Shown here one piece after another: positions 31,871-43,380 of a stretch of 64,000 nucleotides of DNA. The stretch spans positions 21,798 through 85,797 of the forward strand of contig JTDE01000289.1 in assembly GCA_014338405.1 (NCBI GenBank), given 5' to 3'. The notes beneath the pieces are model-generated. The model did not search any database. It was not told where the DNA came from and saw nothing but the letters and a program-made list of their open reading frames with translations. Within the stretch, counting starts at the first letter, position 1. Every line of letters starts with the position of its first letter. The stretch comes from Paragonimus skrjabini miyazakii. Taxonomy: Eukaryota; Platyhelminthes; Trematoda; Plagiorchiida; Troglotrematidae. A program made the position numbers and the translations under genes.

Positions 31871-34313
31871 TAAGGTGTATCACGTTTTGACTCAGTTACC
31901 ATGTAAATTCAATAAGTCATAGAATCCAGCAAGTTATTCAGCGGTTTCACTGGGTCTGGTTATTGAGCCGCTGAATTACCGTGCTACTCACCAGCAATAT
32001 GTTTACAACCAACTTGTCCCTCGCTTTAGCCACTGCTTGGCCAGCTTGACCACCACTAGCTATACAGTGGACTCACTTGGGACATAAGAACATGTTGCAT
32101 TATGCTCATTCTATGAGCAGACTGAGTAAAGCTATTACAGTACACTGAGTACTGCTGCATTCCAGCCAAATATGGTTACATGTGCCAGTGTGCTTTGTTG
32201 TTCGACAAGCCCATCTGGTCATATTGATCGGCGCAAGTAGTGGTCGCATGTTAGAATAGCCTGTTCAAACTGGTTGGGTGAATTAATGTGACGGAATCTT
32301 AGCCTGTTGGATACTGATTTGCAATAACGATTAAATGCGGCTGATAACTTATGACTGCATACCACCAATGCTGGTCGTTTGCTAGAAGTAGACGTTGGGA
32401 AAACACATCCGTCCGTTATGATGAACGTATTTGTATGACGTTCTATCAACATCCTTGTTCACCGTCAACACTGCAGCTCACCAGTTAGCAACGTTGTTGA
32501 AAGATGACGCAGACTTCACGTTGACAAAATGTCTCTGCGTCTTCAAGATTACCGCTATATTGGCCGAACAAGCTTTGGTGTCCGAACGACTCATTGGCTG
32601 TCAGGAAGCGCAGCCGTCAATTCAGCTATAATCACATGTTCGCTGTCAGCCACGTTCGCATGAATATTCATTTGCTTGACTTGATAAATATTTGCTTTCT
32701 ATAAAGACATATTGAATTATTCTAGTAAAGTAGATATTTATGACTCATTTGTAAGACTTTATTACCAATGTTAATGTCTACAAATTCACTTTACTTCTTG
32801 CAGACAACCATACGCTTATGGGCACTAAACTGCAAGATAAGTGTTAAGATTGTCTGATGTCGTCCGCCTTTGTATTCAATATTTTGTATATCTAGATTTT
32901 GTCAAAACTTTAGTATTTGTTGTTTAGCAGTAGTATGGTGGGTGGTTGTCTAATGTAAAGCGCTCCCGCAAACAAACACTCCACGAGTATGTCAGAACTG
33001 GTCTTCTTATGACGGTGATCCTTGTACAGGTAGCACTGGTATGTGTTAGTCGCACACAATTGCCCAAATGAGTACGTGTCTTTGGTATTCTCTTCAGACT
33101 AACATTTCTGATACGCAGTCATAACCTTCAATTACCAATAACATTGGCGATTTCTAACAGCCACACTGCATACAGACGAGATGAATCATATTCGTGATGT
33201 ACACACACGCAAGCAATTTAGAAATCACTCGTGAAATTAACTAACATTTACTGTACATTATTGATGGTTAAAACCTGTTTGGCGTATATGTTGTGCTCAA
33301 GATTTACCAGCAAAAAGCTGTGGAATATAATGGATTCCAGTTACTTTTAACATGCTATATTATTTAGGCACTTAACGCAAGCCGATAGATATTCTGTACC
33401 GTGTTCAACGTATATTTCGAGTGTAGTATCACTTGGCTACACTTCCACTGATGTATCTTGTAGATGCTCGTTGAAAAACAAATATTGTTGTCTCTTTTGA
33501 TCACATTCGGCCTTAGACTGTTGTTGCACAATTATAACTTCTTGTTGACTTAGGGAAACTAACATAAGGTAATTTTGTCCGTTGAACTGCGTCCAGCATA
33601 CCTTTTACGACAAAGTCTGGCACTTTCTCACCAGTCTATCTGACTGAGGTTTATTCCTTCTCAATACTTTAGCCGTTTAAATAATTACCGAGAACTCTTG
33701 TTAACTTTAAAAGTCGAAGCATATATTTACAGACTGATGCAAGGCATTCGACAAACAGATAAACAATAAAAACAGACCGGCGATCATAAAAGGTGAGACA
33801 GGCGAATTAGTTTAAATGACAAAAAGTACAAGCTAAGGATTTTGTGAACTGCGTTTCACACAAGTGCGAAATTCGACAAACTAACTTGAAGTTATTCATT
33901 TATACAAACTTGGTTGAAAGTGGCTCTCATTTCCCCGGGGCATTAGTGATGATCTGCCGTTTTTGTGGGTAGTGTTTTCCGGTGGGATGATATTTGTGAG
34001 GTGCCTCGCGATATGTAGAAAACTGTGTAGTTCCTCTGTTGTACTACTCCGACGTCGCCTGATAATTGTCTGCTATTGACTCTGGAACAGTTACTTCTCA
34101 GCTGTTTCGTTTTTAAAGCACTGATTAAGGGCCCGACCGGTTTGTACGTGTATGGTTCAAATGTACAGTATATAACCTTGAGTCAGTGGGAATTAGTTTC
34201 ACAGCTGGCAAATGAAACTTTTAGTGACACAATTGTTTTTCATAGCTGGTGAAATTCCAGTTGAAACTGGCATAAAAGTACCTGAAACCGCCGATATATT
34301 ACGTTGTGTAATA
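31871..34313. other. non-coding stretch, one ambiguous coding-like block
   Basis: 32219-32631 is open on both strands with protein-like residues (minus 32219-32452 and plus 32431-32631) but no splice sites or motifs decide between them. The rest is AT-rich and featureless. Confidence 0.35.
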
Positions 34314-34504
34314 TTACCGGCTTAGGAAGATAGTTAACAAAATCCCGTTAAGAGAGGCTTTACGGCGCTTTCTACAGATAAACGTTCCACAAGTAGTATC
34401 GTTCACAGTAATTGTGCAATCCCCATCGTCGGGACAAGGAACGTGAAGGACATCAAGCAGATCGCAGTGAACTGATAATTTGGCTGCAAGCGTCAAACCC
34501 TCCA
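34314..34504 (-). CDS. candidate 3'-terminal exon with Cys residues and basic run, unidentified
   Basis: A textbook acceptor (TTTCTTACTGTCTATATCAG) precedes it on the minus strand. After a 2-base split codon the frame is open for 62 codons to TAA at 34314-34316. It encodes an aliphatic start, then Cys residues in a C-x5-C...C-x4-C pattern (CPDDGDC, TTCGTFIC), immediately followed by the basic run RKRRK. That combination would suit an extracellular domain or a secreted precursor, but no family is recognised. No AATAAA was seen within 200 bases. The upstream partner exon was not found. Confidence 0.42.
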
Positions 34505-35662
34505 CTGATATAGACAGTAAGAAACAAATCGCGCGTTGATTTCGTTAGTCAGTTTGTTCCCAACCACAAAGTTTGCAATTTGGGATTATTTTGCCAATCT
34601 GGCATTTTCGTTTACGTCACCACATTGTTAGTTGCAGCAATCTGACTAATTCCCAAGTCATAAGTTCCGCTTTGTATACTTTGTTTCAACGTCCGAAATC
34701 AGTTAAAAAACCAACTGAACCAAGACTTGGATTAATTTTGTGTTCCTACTATAGGGTGATAGTAGAGGAATGATAGTCAAGCCTATTTTACCAACGAAGA
34801 AAATCTACCGATACTTCAGGTTAGCACCAACTAGGAAGCTATTTGAAATCTCACTTTCAGTTTTGGAGTCTGATATACAAAACTGTTCACAATCGTCAGG
34901 ACTGCGACAGAATAGTTGGATCGGCATAAGCGGGAGAAAAGGTTCTGCATACAACCAGATGTATTCATTACGTTGTAAATGGTTTATGAGGACCTTCGGA
35001 ATATATCCTGAAGTCGCATATACCTTTCCAATAATAGACTAGAGAAACTGTCTGCACCAATAGGTGTCTTGCCTTGTTCAGAGGCAATGACCGAGTGTTT
35101 TAACGTTGGAGAGAAGCATCGTTATTTAACGTATCTCGTTTAAGGTCGTGGCTGAAGCCACCTCAGAAATTACGATATATGATCTGAAAGCATGACTATT
35201 CTGCCGATTGAAAAGGTGTACACGTAGGTCTGTTTCACACAGTTGTTGTTTTTTCCCGATGCTATATCTGCACTGTTTTAAACGGTTGATGAAAACTTGA
35301 ACTCAAACATTATGTTAACAATTCACTGTTACTTATCGTCATAGTTTTATAAAATTGTTCGCCACATTAGCCGACTTTCCCCTAAGATGTTATTCAAGTA
35401 GAAAACTGTGATCCCAAGAAATAAGACGGAACAATAAGGTTAACCGAGACGGAGGTGCACCCCCTGCTTATTCAAAGCTCAAGTGAAGTTTCATTATGCC
35501 GGATGTTGTGAAATCTCTTAACAATTGCTGTTCTTACACAACAAAAAATCATTCTACGTTAACGTATCGTGTAATCGTGTGTCCAAAAATAGACATCAGC
35601 ATGCTATCCATTTTCTTAGACTAGGTGTTTCCACCAATTTGACTACGTAGTTTTATACCTGT
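34505..35662. other. non-coding, weak candidates only
   Basis: A plus-strand frame at 34770-35042 is open for 90 codons and contains an acceptor-like CACTTTCAG, but lacks a good donor. Not called. Confidence 0.3.
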
Positions 35663-35863
35663 ATGGACCGTGAGAGCACATTCGGTCTTGCTGTTAACCA
35701 ACGAATGAGAGTAATTTATCTGAGCAAAAACATCCCTGGGTCAACTAAGCTGGACTGCACTTTTACGGAAAGCTGTTATGTCAACATGAGCATAACGTTG
35801 CCGGACCTCTTTAAACGGGTGCTTCAAAGATTACCAACTTTAAAAATTAATCCCGCAATAATG
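35663..35863 (+). CDS. candidate exon, possibly first coding exon, unidentified
   Basis: An ATG preceded 12 bases upstream by an in-frame TAG opens a frame of 67 codons ending at ATG|GTATGT, an acceptable donor. The product is mixed and soluble-looking, with Cys residues in LDCTFTESCYVNM. No signal peptide or recognised domain. Chance occurrence is possible. Confidence 0.28.
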
Positions 35864-37201
35864 GTATGTTCATGAAATGTTCTCTGATGTTGATATATTT
35901 GTATAAAGTCAAGTGTAGTGGTCAATCTGTTATTGCTGAATTAACGTACTAATCTTTAACACACAAATACTGTACCGATGTATATCAGTAGACTGTTATC
36001 TCGCAGACGATTTTTGAAACCTCTTTGGGCTTCCAGGATAGGAATAAAGTGAACCGCGACATGCGTTGATGTGTAAACTTATGTAACATATTTAGTTAGA
36101 GAGAGAGAGATTATCCATACCTAGTTGAATGCAAGTTAACACTTTTTAACGACAATCTGTTCCTGTTAGTTCCTGTCTTTCTGATTTGTGTGATTAGGGT
36201 CTGCTCGTAACTATCAAACAATTCACTTACAAGACTTCTGTCGTATAATCCGAAAATGTGCTTAATGCTGAACAATCAAAGTGTGTCAAAGAGCGGATAA
36301 TATAATTAGGACAGAATGGTGCAAAAAACGACCGTCTTACATTCAAATTACTACTCCCCAAAACAAAAACTCATCTTTTTGCATTATGATTGAATTCATT
36401 TCATCAGAACGGATCTCCTGAGTTAAAATATAATTGGATCACAACAAGACCGCTTCCAATCCGTCAGTTTGTCAAAATGAATTCGATATACTTTCAGATT
36501 AAAACGTTGCAATGTGAGTGGTGCGCTGGATGAAATAAGCCATTAATCATCAACTTCGTAGACGAGAGGCAATTCACTTGGAGCCACCTGTCAACCAAAA
36601 CGTGCTGATTAATTTCACAGATAAGATAGTAACACGATAGAATTTTGCCATTTTGAGCTGCTGTTTTTGGAGAGGGGCAAAAAGGTTTAACAAAGCACTA
36701 GAGCATTGAAGCTTCGTTTTAGAATGCGACGGGTAATGAATAAGCTTGTGTTGAGTAATTCAACAATACACTGGACACGTGTGACTGGGGGATACCGAAT
36801 GTTGAGTGATTATCAAAAATCGTGGTTCCCCCTTTATGGTATCAATAGAACTCCACAGAAGATAAGTGAGTATTGTGATTAAAGAAATGCTTCGATCTCT
36901 TGAAACCTAGAGTCTGAACTCACTTCAGTCATACTGCCCAAGAATGACGTAACAGCCAAAAGAGCTGCCACAGCCAACTACACTTGATTGTTATTTGGTT
37001 CTATGCTGATAGTGTTTGAAATAAGCTATTTATGATAGAAATTCGTATTTGCACATGATAAGTCAAATCTTGGTTTTAATAACAAATACTGATTACGAAA
37101 GCTCCAACAGAATTGCACAGATTATCAGTTATCCTGATACTTAGATTAAGGTCATGACAGTGCTTTAACTGTATTTCCAGTGAATATTCGAATCGTCTAT
37201 A

Positions 37202-37301
37202 NNNNNNNNNNNNNNNNNNNNNNNNNNNNNNNNNNNNNNNNNNNNNNNNNNNNNNNNNNNNNNNNNNNNNNNNNNNNNNNNNNNNNNNNNNNNNNNNNNN
37301 N
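37202..37301. other. assembly gap (100 N)
   Basis: Exactly 100 N, the usual placeholder for a gap of unknown size, so distances across it are not reliable. Confidence 0.97.
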
Positions 37302-37400
37302 AGAACAGACTGATGCCTGTGACGAAGAATGGCCAATCACATGCTTAAGTGATTGGTGCGTTTCATGATATCCGGGCTGGCCTAGACCGGAACAACTTAC

Positions 37401-37486
37401 TAGATTCTGACGTAGTTCATCGTCCTCTGGGTCTAAATATGGAGGTCGCGCACATATTCGGAACACCGAACAAAGTATGCACATAA
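37401..37486 (-). CDS. candidate exon with consensus donor, unidentified
   Basis: Minus strand, open frame of 28 codons from an ATG at 37482-37484 (two bases after a weak acceptor GAACAAG) to CTA|GTAAGT at 37395-37400. The peptide has a Cys-rich start (MCILCSVFRIC) and an acidic end (YLDPEDDELRQNL). It could be a first coding exon. Its end phase does not fit directly onto the 34314-34504 exon, so at least one exon, perhaps inside the nearby gap, would lie between if they are one gene. Confidence 0.33.
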
Positions 37487-38233
37487 CTTGTTCGACAGAA
37501 TCATTATGGTAGACTATAGATATTGATGATATCTCGTTGTTTATAGTACCCAGCTGTTATCCGTTGTATAATGCGGTGCGATAGCTATAGGTTTAATAGA
37601 AAATGATTAGGTTTCTATTTTGCTCATCAATCTTTGTCGTTCTCTCTCTCTCAATTTTTCGATCTGTAACCCTAAGAAGCTGAAACAATCTTTTTACATG
37701 TCTTTTCTTTCTGATCCGTCCAACGTAGAACCAGATGTATATTTGTTTTCCCAGCTTCTTGTTAGTTGTAAAATTCTTGTTAATCCTATAAGCCACTGTT
37801 TAATCTTAATTTCAAAGACACATATGAGAATTTACTCACTTTGTTACTGCCCATATATATAAGACCGAGGACCTGAGAAAGAAGCATTGGTTCCTAGTAC
37901 CAAATTTGTCGTTTTTGAACACCCTTAACTGCTGAAGTGAAAACTATCACTTAATGCAAATACAAATCGGGATAAATAAATATGTTCTTAGTTATGTATA
38001 TTGGCAATAGCCACCCATGTTTGGCCCCATTCTATTGGCAATTTGTGGATGATCGGGTTTAAGGTTTTTAACAACATTTTCTTTTTATCAAATACACTTT
38101 TGTAAATTTTCTCAAGTGAATTTGGATAAGGTAGCCTAATTGTGTAACTATGTTTGTTAAACCTGAAATTAAATAACCAGTTAGAATATTCAGTGACTGC
38201 TAATATTCATTAAAGATGCCATGAGACGGAACT
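37487..38233. other. AT-rich non-coding stretch
   Basis: Nothing recognised. Confidence 0.35.
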
Positions 38234-38523
38234 TTATGTATTAGTAAATTCCATTATCTTCATCAGATGTATTTTTATCTGATGAGTCATTGTGAAGAAA
38301 AATCTGCAATGCACACTTAACAGAAACCTTGAATAAACTTTGGCAAATCGTTCGATGGCTCCATCAAACAAACTGATGACACGTGATTTTTGTGAAACTG
38401 TGAGACAGCTGATCAGATTCAAAGTGCAAATTCCACCCAGTAATACACTTGAGTATCTCAATAAGATGCTCATAGGCATAGTTGTATGAGGTTGACGTGT
38501 AGAAGCCAAACATTCAGGATGAT
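38234..38523 (-). CDS. candidate 3'-terminal exon, R2 pair member 1, unidentified
   Basis: On the minus strand an acceptor with a long T tract (CTTTTGTTTTTCATATGAAG) is followed by a frame open for 95 codons to TAA at 38234-38236. The product starts HPECLASTRQPHTT, has a hydrophobic middle (SSVLLGGICTLNLISCL) and a basic C-terminus. Its DNA resembles 40010-40240 at two places: a block around 'tgcactttgaat.tga.cagct' and the end 'gatgaagat.atg.aatt'. It may therefore be a paralogous exon or a copy of an undescribed repeat. No family recognised. Confidence 0.33.
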
Positions 38524-38734
38524 CTTCATATGAAAAACAAAAGATTTCAAAAGAATTTTTATTTCAAAAATATGAAACAATTATCTCGTACTTCACGTCA
38601 TTAACACCCCTTCAGTATGGATTGACTCAGTTAGTCTCAAACCAATAGTTTATATTGTCGATGGCCACAAAGTATTGGAATATTTTTCACATTGTCTTAT
38701 GGTATTCACCCTCAAAATGACATTATATGATCAC

Positions 38735-38835
38735 GTTCGACCTTGTTTGAACCCATCCGGGAGAGGTGATTGGCACGGGAGCTCAAACCAGCAACACTCA
38801 CCGTTGCGACCGAAAGCTCTTATCAGCTCAGCCAA
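38735..38835 (-). repeat. SINE-B, tRNA-like repeat, copy 2 (best preserved)
   Basis: Minus-strand reading: A-box-like TGGCTGAGCTGATAAGAGC, 'ggtcgcaacggtgagtgttg', B-box-like GGTTTGAGCTCCC, then 'gatgggttcaaacaaggtcg'. The boxes resemble a tRNA of the long-variable-arm type. Related copies lie at 18875, 46690 and 59590. Confidence 0.55.
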
Positions 38836-40009
38836 AAGTTTTTCTGTAAATTTTAAACAAACATATTTTTTTTAAATATTTTGGAATTTACCGGTTGCAT
38901 TTCAATACACATTATTCTCCTTACTGTATAGTTGGGAGCGTATTTTTATAGGACGGGCTTATTTAATACTCTAGTTGTAGTAACCTCATCAGAGAAAAGG
39001 ACTCAGAAAATTCAAAGGAACAGAAATTATCTGGATAGTGAAAAGATTGACTGCCTTAGTTTAGCGGTCTCTGATGTACGTCTTTTTGATTTGAATTATC
39101 TATAAAATATAAGTAGTATTTGTATTGCACTGAGATCAGCAGTTTTTTAGAGTTTGTTCTAATGAAACATCAGTGCAAGGATTACGAAACTAAGTTATCT
39201 TTAATACAAGATTCTTATCAAAATAACGTTAGTACTAATTGTCAGATGTAATATCTGTCTGTCTGTTGACCATCTGTTGGTCCTCGACTCCGAGTACATC
39301 CTACAAAACTGATGACAGTTCGTCTGTCTAGTTCTAGAACGAGTACATCTGCTTGCTCTAGTGTGTTACAGTAAACAGAAGATTTCTTATCATGGTGAAA
39401 ATGTCAACAATATAACAGATGTTACAGACTAACTACTTATTAGACGATAAGGTAAAACTAATTTTATCAAGGAATATAAAAAGTAAACGATTGTAATCAT
39501 GAACTAGTTTTACAAGCTAATTCACTATAATCTCTTAGCTGTTCACATTGTTCATTACGAGAATGTCTGCCCAAAAAATAAGACCGTATCCTACTCTGAT
39601 GACCATTTACTGTGAGAAGTTTGCATTTGATGGCTCGCTGCTTCCATCGAGGATGGTTTCGTTAAAAGTCCATTTAAGGCATTTGTTGTTATAGACGAAA
39701 TTTGTATTTGTTACTTCTGATTCATACCTTATAATTTGTCAAAATTTGAGGAATAATAGCTCCATTGAGCATCAGTGAATCACCGTATTACCCGTGTAGC
39801 TGTTTGATACAATATTAGGTTGTGTTCTCTTGAGTTCATAATGGAATTTTGATAAGGTAAACAAATTACGTGTGGCATAAACTCAAAATTTTAAATATAA
39901 TCCGATAAACAGCTTTAAGTTAATCCGTCAACAACATGGTAACGCTGAGAGCGTGTAAATTAGTGGGAGAACACCAGTGTGGGAGGCGGTAACACACTTT
40001 ATGGGGAGG
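38836..40009. other. AT-rich non-coding stretch
   Basis: Nothing recognised. Confidence 0.35.
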
Positions 40010-40240
40010 TTACCAGATGATTAATTCACTATCTTCATCTGTCTGAAACAAATGTCTTCGAACAGAAAGGAAACATTCAAAACTAATAGAAGCTGTCAAT
40101 TCAAAGTGCATTACACCACCGAATGTGGATTGTTTGGAGAATATGAACTGTATATGTTTGGTGCATACGATGTAATGTGATGCATACGTAACAAACAGAA
40201 TCGTTCTATTCAATCCGATCGATAACTCCGTGATCACGAC
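40010..40240 (-). CDS. candidate terminal exon, R2 pair member 2, unidentified
   Basis: The minus-strand frame is open for about 76 codons, ending FQTDEDSELIIW at TAA 40010-40012. The nucleotide similarity to 38234-38523 includes the GG[I/V]-containing hydrophobic segment (TFGGVMHFELTAS here) and the acidic end. No strong acceptor was found. Either the two blocks descend from one duplicated exon, or both are copies of a repeat that happens to be open. Confidence 0.27.
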   Translation of the reverse strand, partial: VVITELSIGLNRTILFVTYASHYIVCTKHIQFIFSKQSTFGGVMHFELTASISFECFLSVRRHLFQTDEDSELIIW

Positions 40241-41964
40241 ATCTCAGTTAGACTGAAGTTACTGCATTCATTACATCAACTGAGCATGGTTTGAATCCTT
40301 AGAAGAAGTTGAGGGATTCAGACTGCTTTAAACTGTACACCATCTATACACCTGATCGCAGTCTTCGCATTCAAAAAAACTTTTTGGCTAGCCCATTTGC
40401 GAAGCATTGTACCTGCATTTCGTTTTCATTAGACCCAATTACCCTTAAAAGATGTCACTCGATTGATTTCCGTCTCATGATTTCCTCGAACAGTTCAGCT
40501 ATTTATGGTTTCCCCAAGTTATCACGTTCAGTTTCTCTGTCTAAAAAACGTGCTTTTATTTGCCTGATAATACGTTGTCTGTACAGGATTGAACCGGTGT
40601 TACCTAAAGTTCAGCATCAATGTTAAAATTACACCAGTGAACTGTGGCAACGCCTGACTTATATACGACTTCTGTCGATGTGGTACAGTATTGATTTTTT
40701 AATCAACTGAAACTGCGCTGTATGAGAAGGAAACTTCCAAAATATCCTAACACAAACGGCAGAATAACTAAAGATCTCCTTCAACAATTTCTATTCAAAA
40801 GCCTAGATAACAAAGCATGAATTTAAGGACACTCCTATCTGATGACCCAATCTACAGAGCCTGAAGACAAAGATGCCTCGGACAACTCCTCGACTCGTCT
40901 CTCATAAAACAGCATTCTCCGGCCGATAATTCAACAGCTGCAAGTTTATGTTGATCGGATATCAAGATGAACAAGCCATCAGATAGCCTCAAGAGCTTAT
41001 CTACTAGTCAGATTTCTTCTTCTATTAAAGTTGCGTTGTCCAGTTATTGTTTTTTAATCAAACCGAAAACAATCCTTTTCAGGACCAACAAATTTACTCA
41101 TATGCCACCAACTGGGCTCAATCTACCGCAAATATTGTCAACGCATTATTCCTTTTCCTAACGGTATGATTTACATTTTTCTTCCGGACGAATTTACACT
41201 ATTGTTATATCCTGATATTTGTAGTCAGTGTACTAGTGTGAGGTCGCACGAAAGAACATTGGATAATTATTCAACACAAAGTATACAGTTAAGACCACGG
41301 CCCGCAAACATCGGAAATTCTTGAAACAAATACCGGAGCAGTTTAGTAACTTGTATCTTGAATTGAAAGCAGGAGATAGCCAGTGGACGTAAACAGCAAC
41401 ACAAAAAATGCAGGTTCTATATAGTGCTGAAGCATCGTTGTCGGATAGTGACAGACGGTGTCACGTACTCCTTACTAAGTGAGCAGTTCAGCGATGTTGT
41501 ACGTCCCACTTGACTGGCTGACATGAGTAGGTCACAAAGAGAAATACCGGTTCGAATTGCTGTCATACGGAGTGAGTTCACTGCGTTCTCATCTCAGGAA
41601 GGGTAAACAACGGATGGATTTTGGTTTTACAAATCTGAACGTTCAGTCACATGTATTCAATCGCATACCGTATATGAACTTCAGAAAACCCGGCTGAACA
41701 GCTGTTATAGGGTAATAGTTCAATTAAAATTCCATTACTTACCGTTACCGTGAACATCTGTTGAAAGTAAATAAGCAGCACAGACTGCAAACATGTGAAG
41801 TTAAACACTATGCTCTTAAATTAATTATAATTCTGTTTAGGTAAACCAGTTAGTCACATGTTACCAGTTTAAAAATCTATAACGTAGCTCGGTTCTCAAG
41901 CTGACAATAATCTCAAACGATCACGGAAATAGATTGCTAAAACGGTTAGTCTTCTTCAAAAGTC
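40241..41964. other. non-coding stretch, no supported gene
   Basis: A 105-codon plus-strand frame at 40309-40626 has no splice context, no domain and no close start signal. A B-box-like GGTTCGAATTG near 41550 is isolated. Confidence 0.35.
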
Positions 41965-43380
41965 TGGGCGAAACAGTTGAAACACAAAGAATGACAAACG
42001 CGCCTTCTTCGCATTTACTCATAAGTAACAGCTTAACTATGAAATGACTTAGTTTTTATGGCAAATACCCGGGGAATAAATAACTAGTCAACGGGGTGCA
42101 ATAATTTAGAGAAGTCCAAATGAGGATCAGGTCTACGAACAACCGTTTTTGATTTCATAGGGCTGACATGAGTCGCTTGATTGCAATCGCTTCAACGCAC
42201 CGCATAAATCTTGGTTTGGAATGGTATACCGTGATTCTGGATGCGAAAGTTGGATAGACAGCATAACGAATAATCAGGAATTGTCTAACGATTGCAAAAA
42301 CTGGATGTTAATGAATGTGAGCAATAACTTCCTCTTTCGATAAAACTGACTTCTGCAGCCATTCAAGAAAATGTTCTGTACTTCTGGAGGTTGTCTCTCG
42401 ACTCTATCTAAGTAAATTATTCCAAAGCTATAGAGAAATTTTGAAAAGGCTTAAGTGCAAAAACAGGAACCTTCGTTAGATTCGAATCAGCAACCAAAAC
42501 AGCGTGCCCAGACGCAGCAAGCGCCCTGCCAGACAAACTTTTCAGCCACACCGAAAGATCAGAAATTTCAAATTCGGATGCATTTACTCACCGGAACCAT
42601 TGTCTAATATGCATCCTACCAAATGATCCAGGGAATCGACCGTCCAAGCAAAATTTCTCAAACGTTTGTGCTGGAATTCCTTAACCTAACCGATGATCAC
42701 ATAGATGAGTACATAGAAATTACCAAGCTGAGTTTGAGGTAACAGCGACAGGCTGATCTCCTTTGACGGAATTTACTGATAACGTTTGAATTTGGGAGAT
42801 TCCATGCAGTTCAGCTTCACTTACTGTTTACCTAATTGAATTTCTTCTTTGGGTTGTTGTTTTGTTGCAAACTGTGATCACCCTTATAGGGCCATCTTAT
42901 GTAGATCTCCACTGTTTTCACAGTGACCGCCACTCCCTACGGCGATTTTCGTCTACTGTGTTTCCAGATTACTCAGTAGATTATGGTACAATTATGGTCG
43001 AATGCAGTTTCTCCATAGTATTGTTCTGTCTAAAACTCCGCCTTGCCGTTTTGGATAGCGCATTCAATATTGCATGTTTCAGTTGGATTTGCTCAAAGCC
43101 ATTATAGTTTGAGTAACCATCATGGATTTTCTATCGATATATCTTTCAATCTAGCCATCTTCTCAAAGAGTAGATCCCAAACTTGCATAGAAATTTCACT
43201 CGGTTATTTATTAACTGTTTAAATCCACTGACTACTAACGTGTCATTGACGCAAAGGTTGTAATATGACTAGCTAGGTGTATCTCGGTAGCTAGCTGTTG
43301 CTCAACTCCTGAAAAGTAAAAACCTACTCAGACAAGATCTAGCGGATTTCTAACAGCTACTGTTTGTATCCGAAGATTGC
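41965..43380 (-). mobile_element. Penelope-like element PLE3, worn and interrupted
   Basis: The block follows the large element PLE2 (59.8-62.5 kb) in order and orientation. 42150-42440 matches its C-terminal endonuclease region ('gagtcg.ttgattgc.a.cgcttc'), 42735-42990 matches the region around 'gataggctgatctcctttga' and beyond, and 43060-43380 matches the palm region ('gtgtcat.gac...cttgtaatatgac', 'gtagctagctgttg.tcaa'). A short stretch at 41969-41995 resembles the terminal repeat. No long open frame survives. It is split at 42444-42709 by a SINE-A insertion. Confidence 0.7.
42444..42709 (-). repeat. SINE-A, copy A4, inserted into PLE3
   Basis: A full-length 266 bp copy. On the minus strand the 5' body ('ggaattccag', 'gcttggacggtcgattccctgg', 'gaaatttctgatctttcgg') precedes the tRNA-like module with B-box GATTCGAATC. 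The flanks 'tatagagaaatttt' (42429-42442) and 'acatagaaattacc' (42711-42724) both resemble 'acatacaaattgg' at the corresponding point of PLE2, so they are probably a target-site duplication. Confidence 0.7.
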
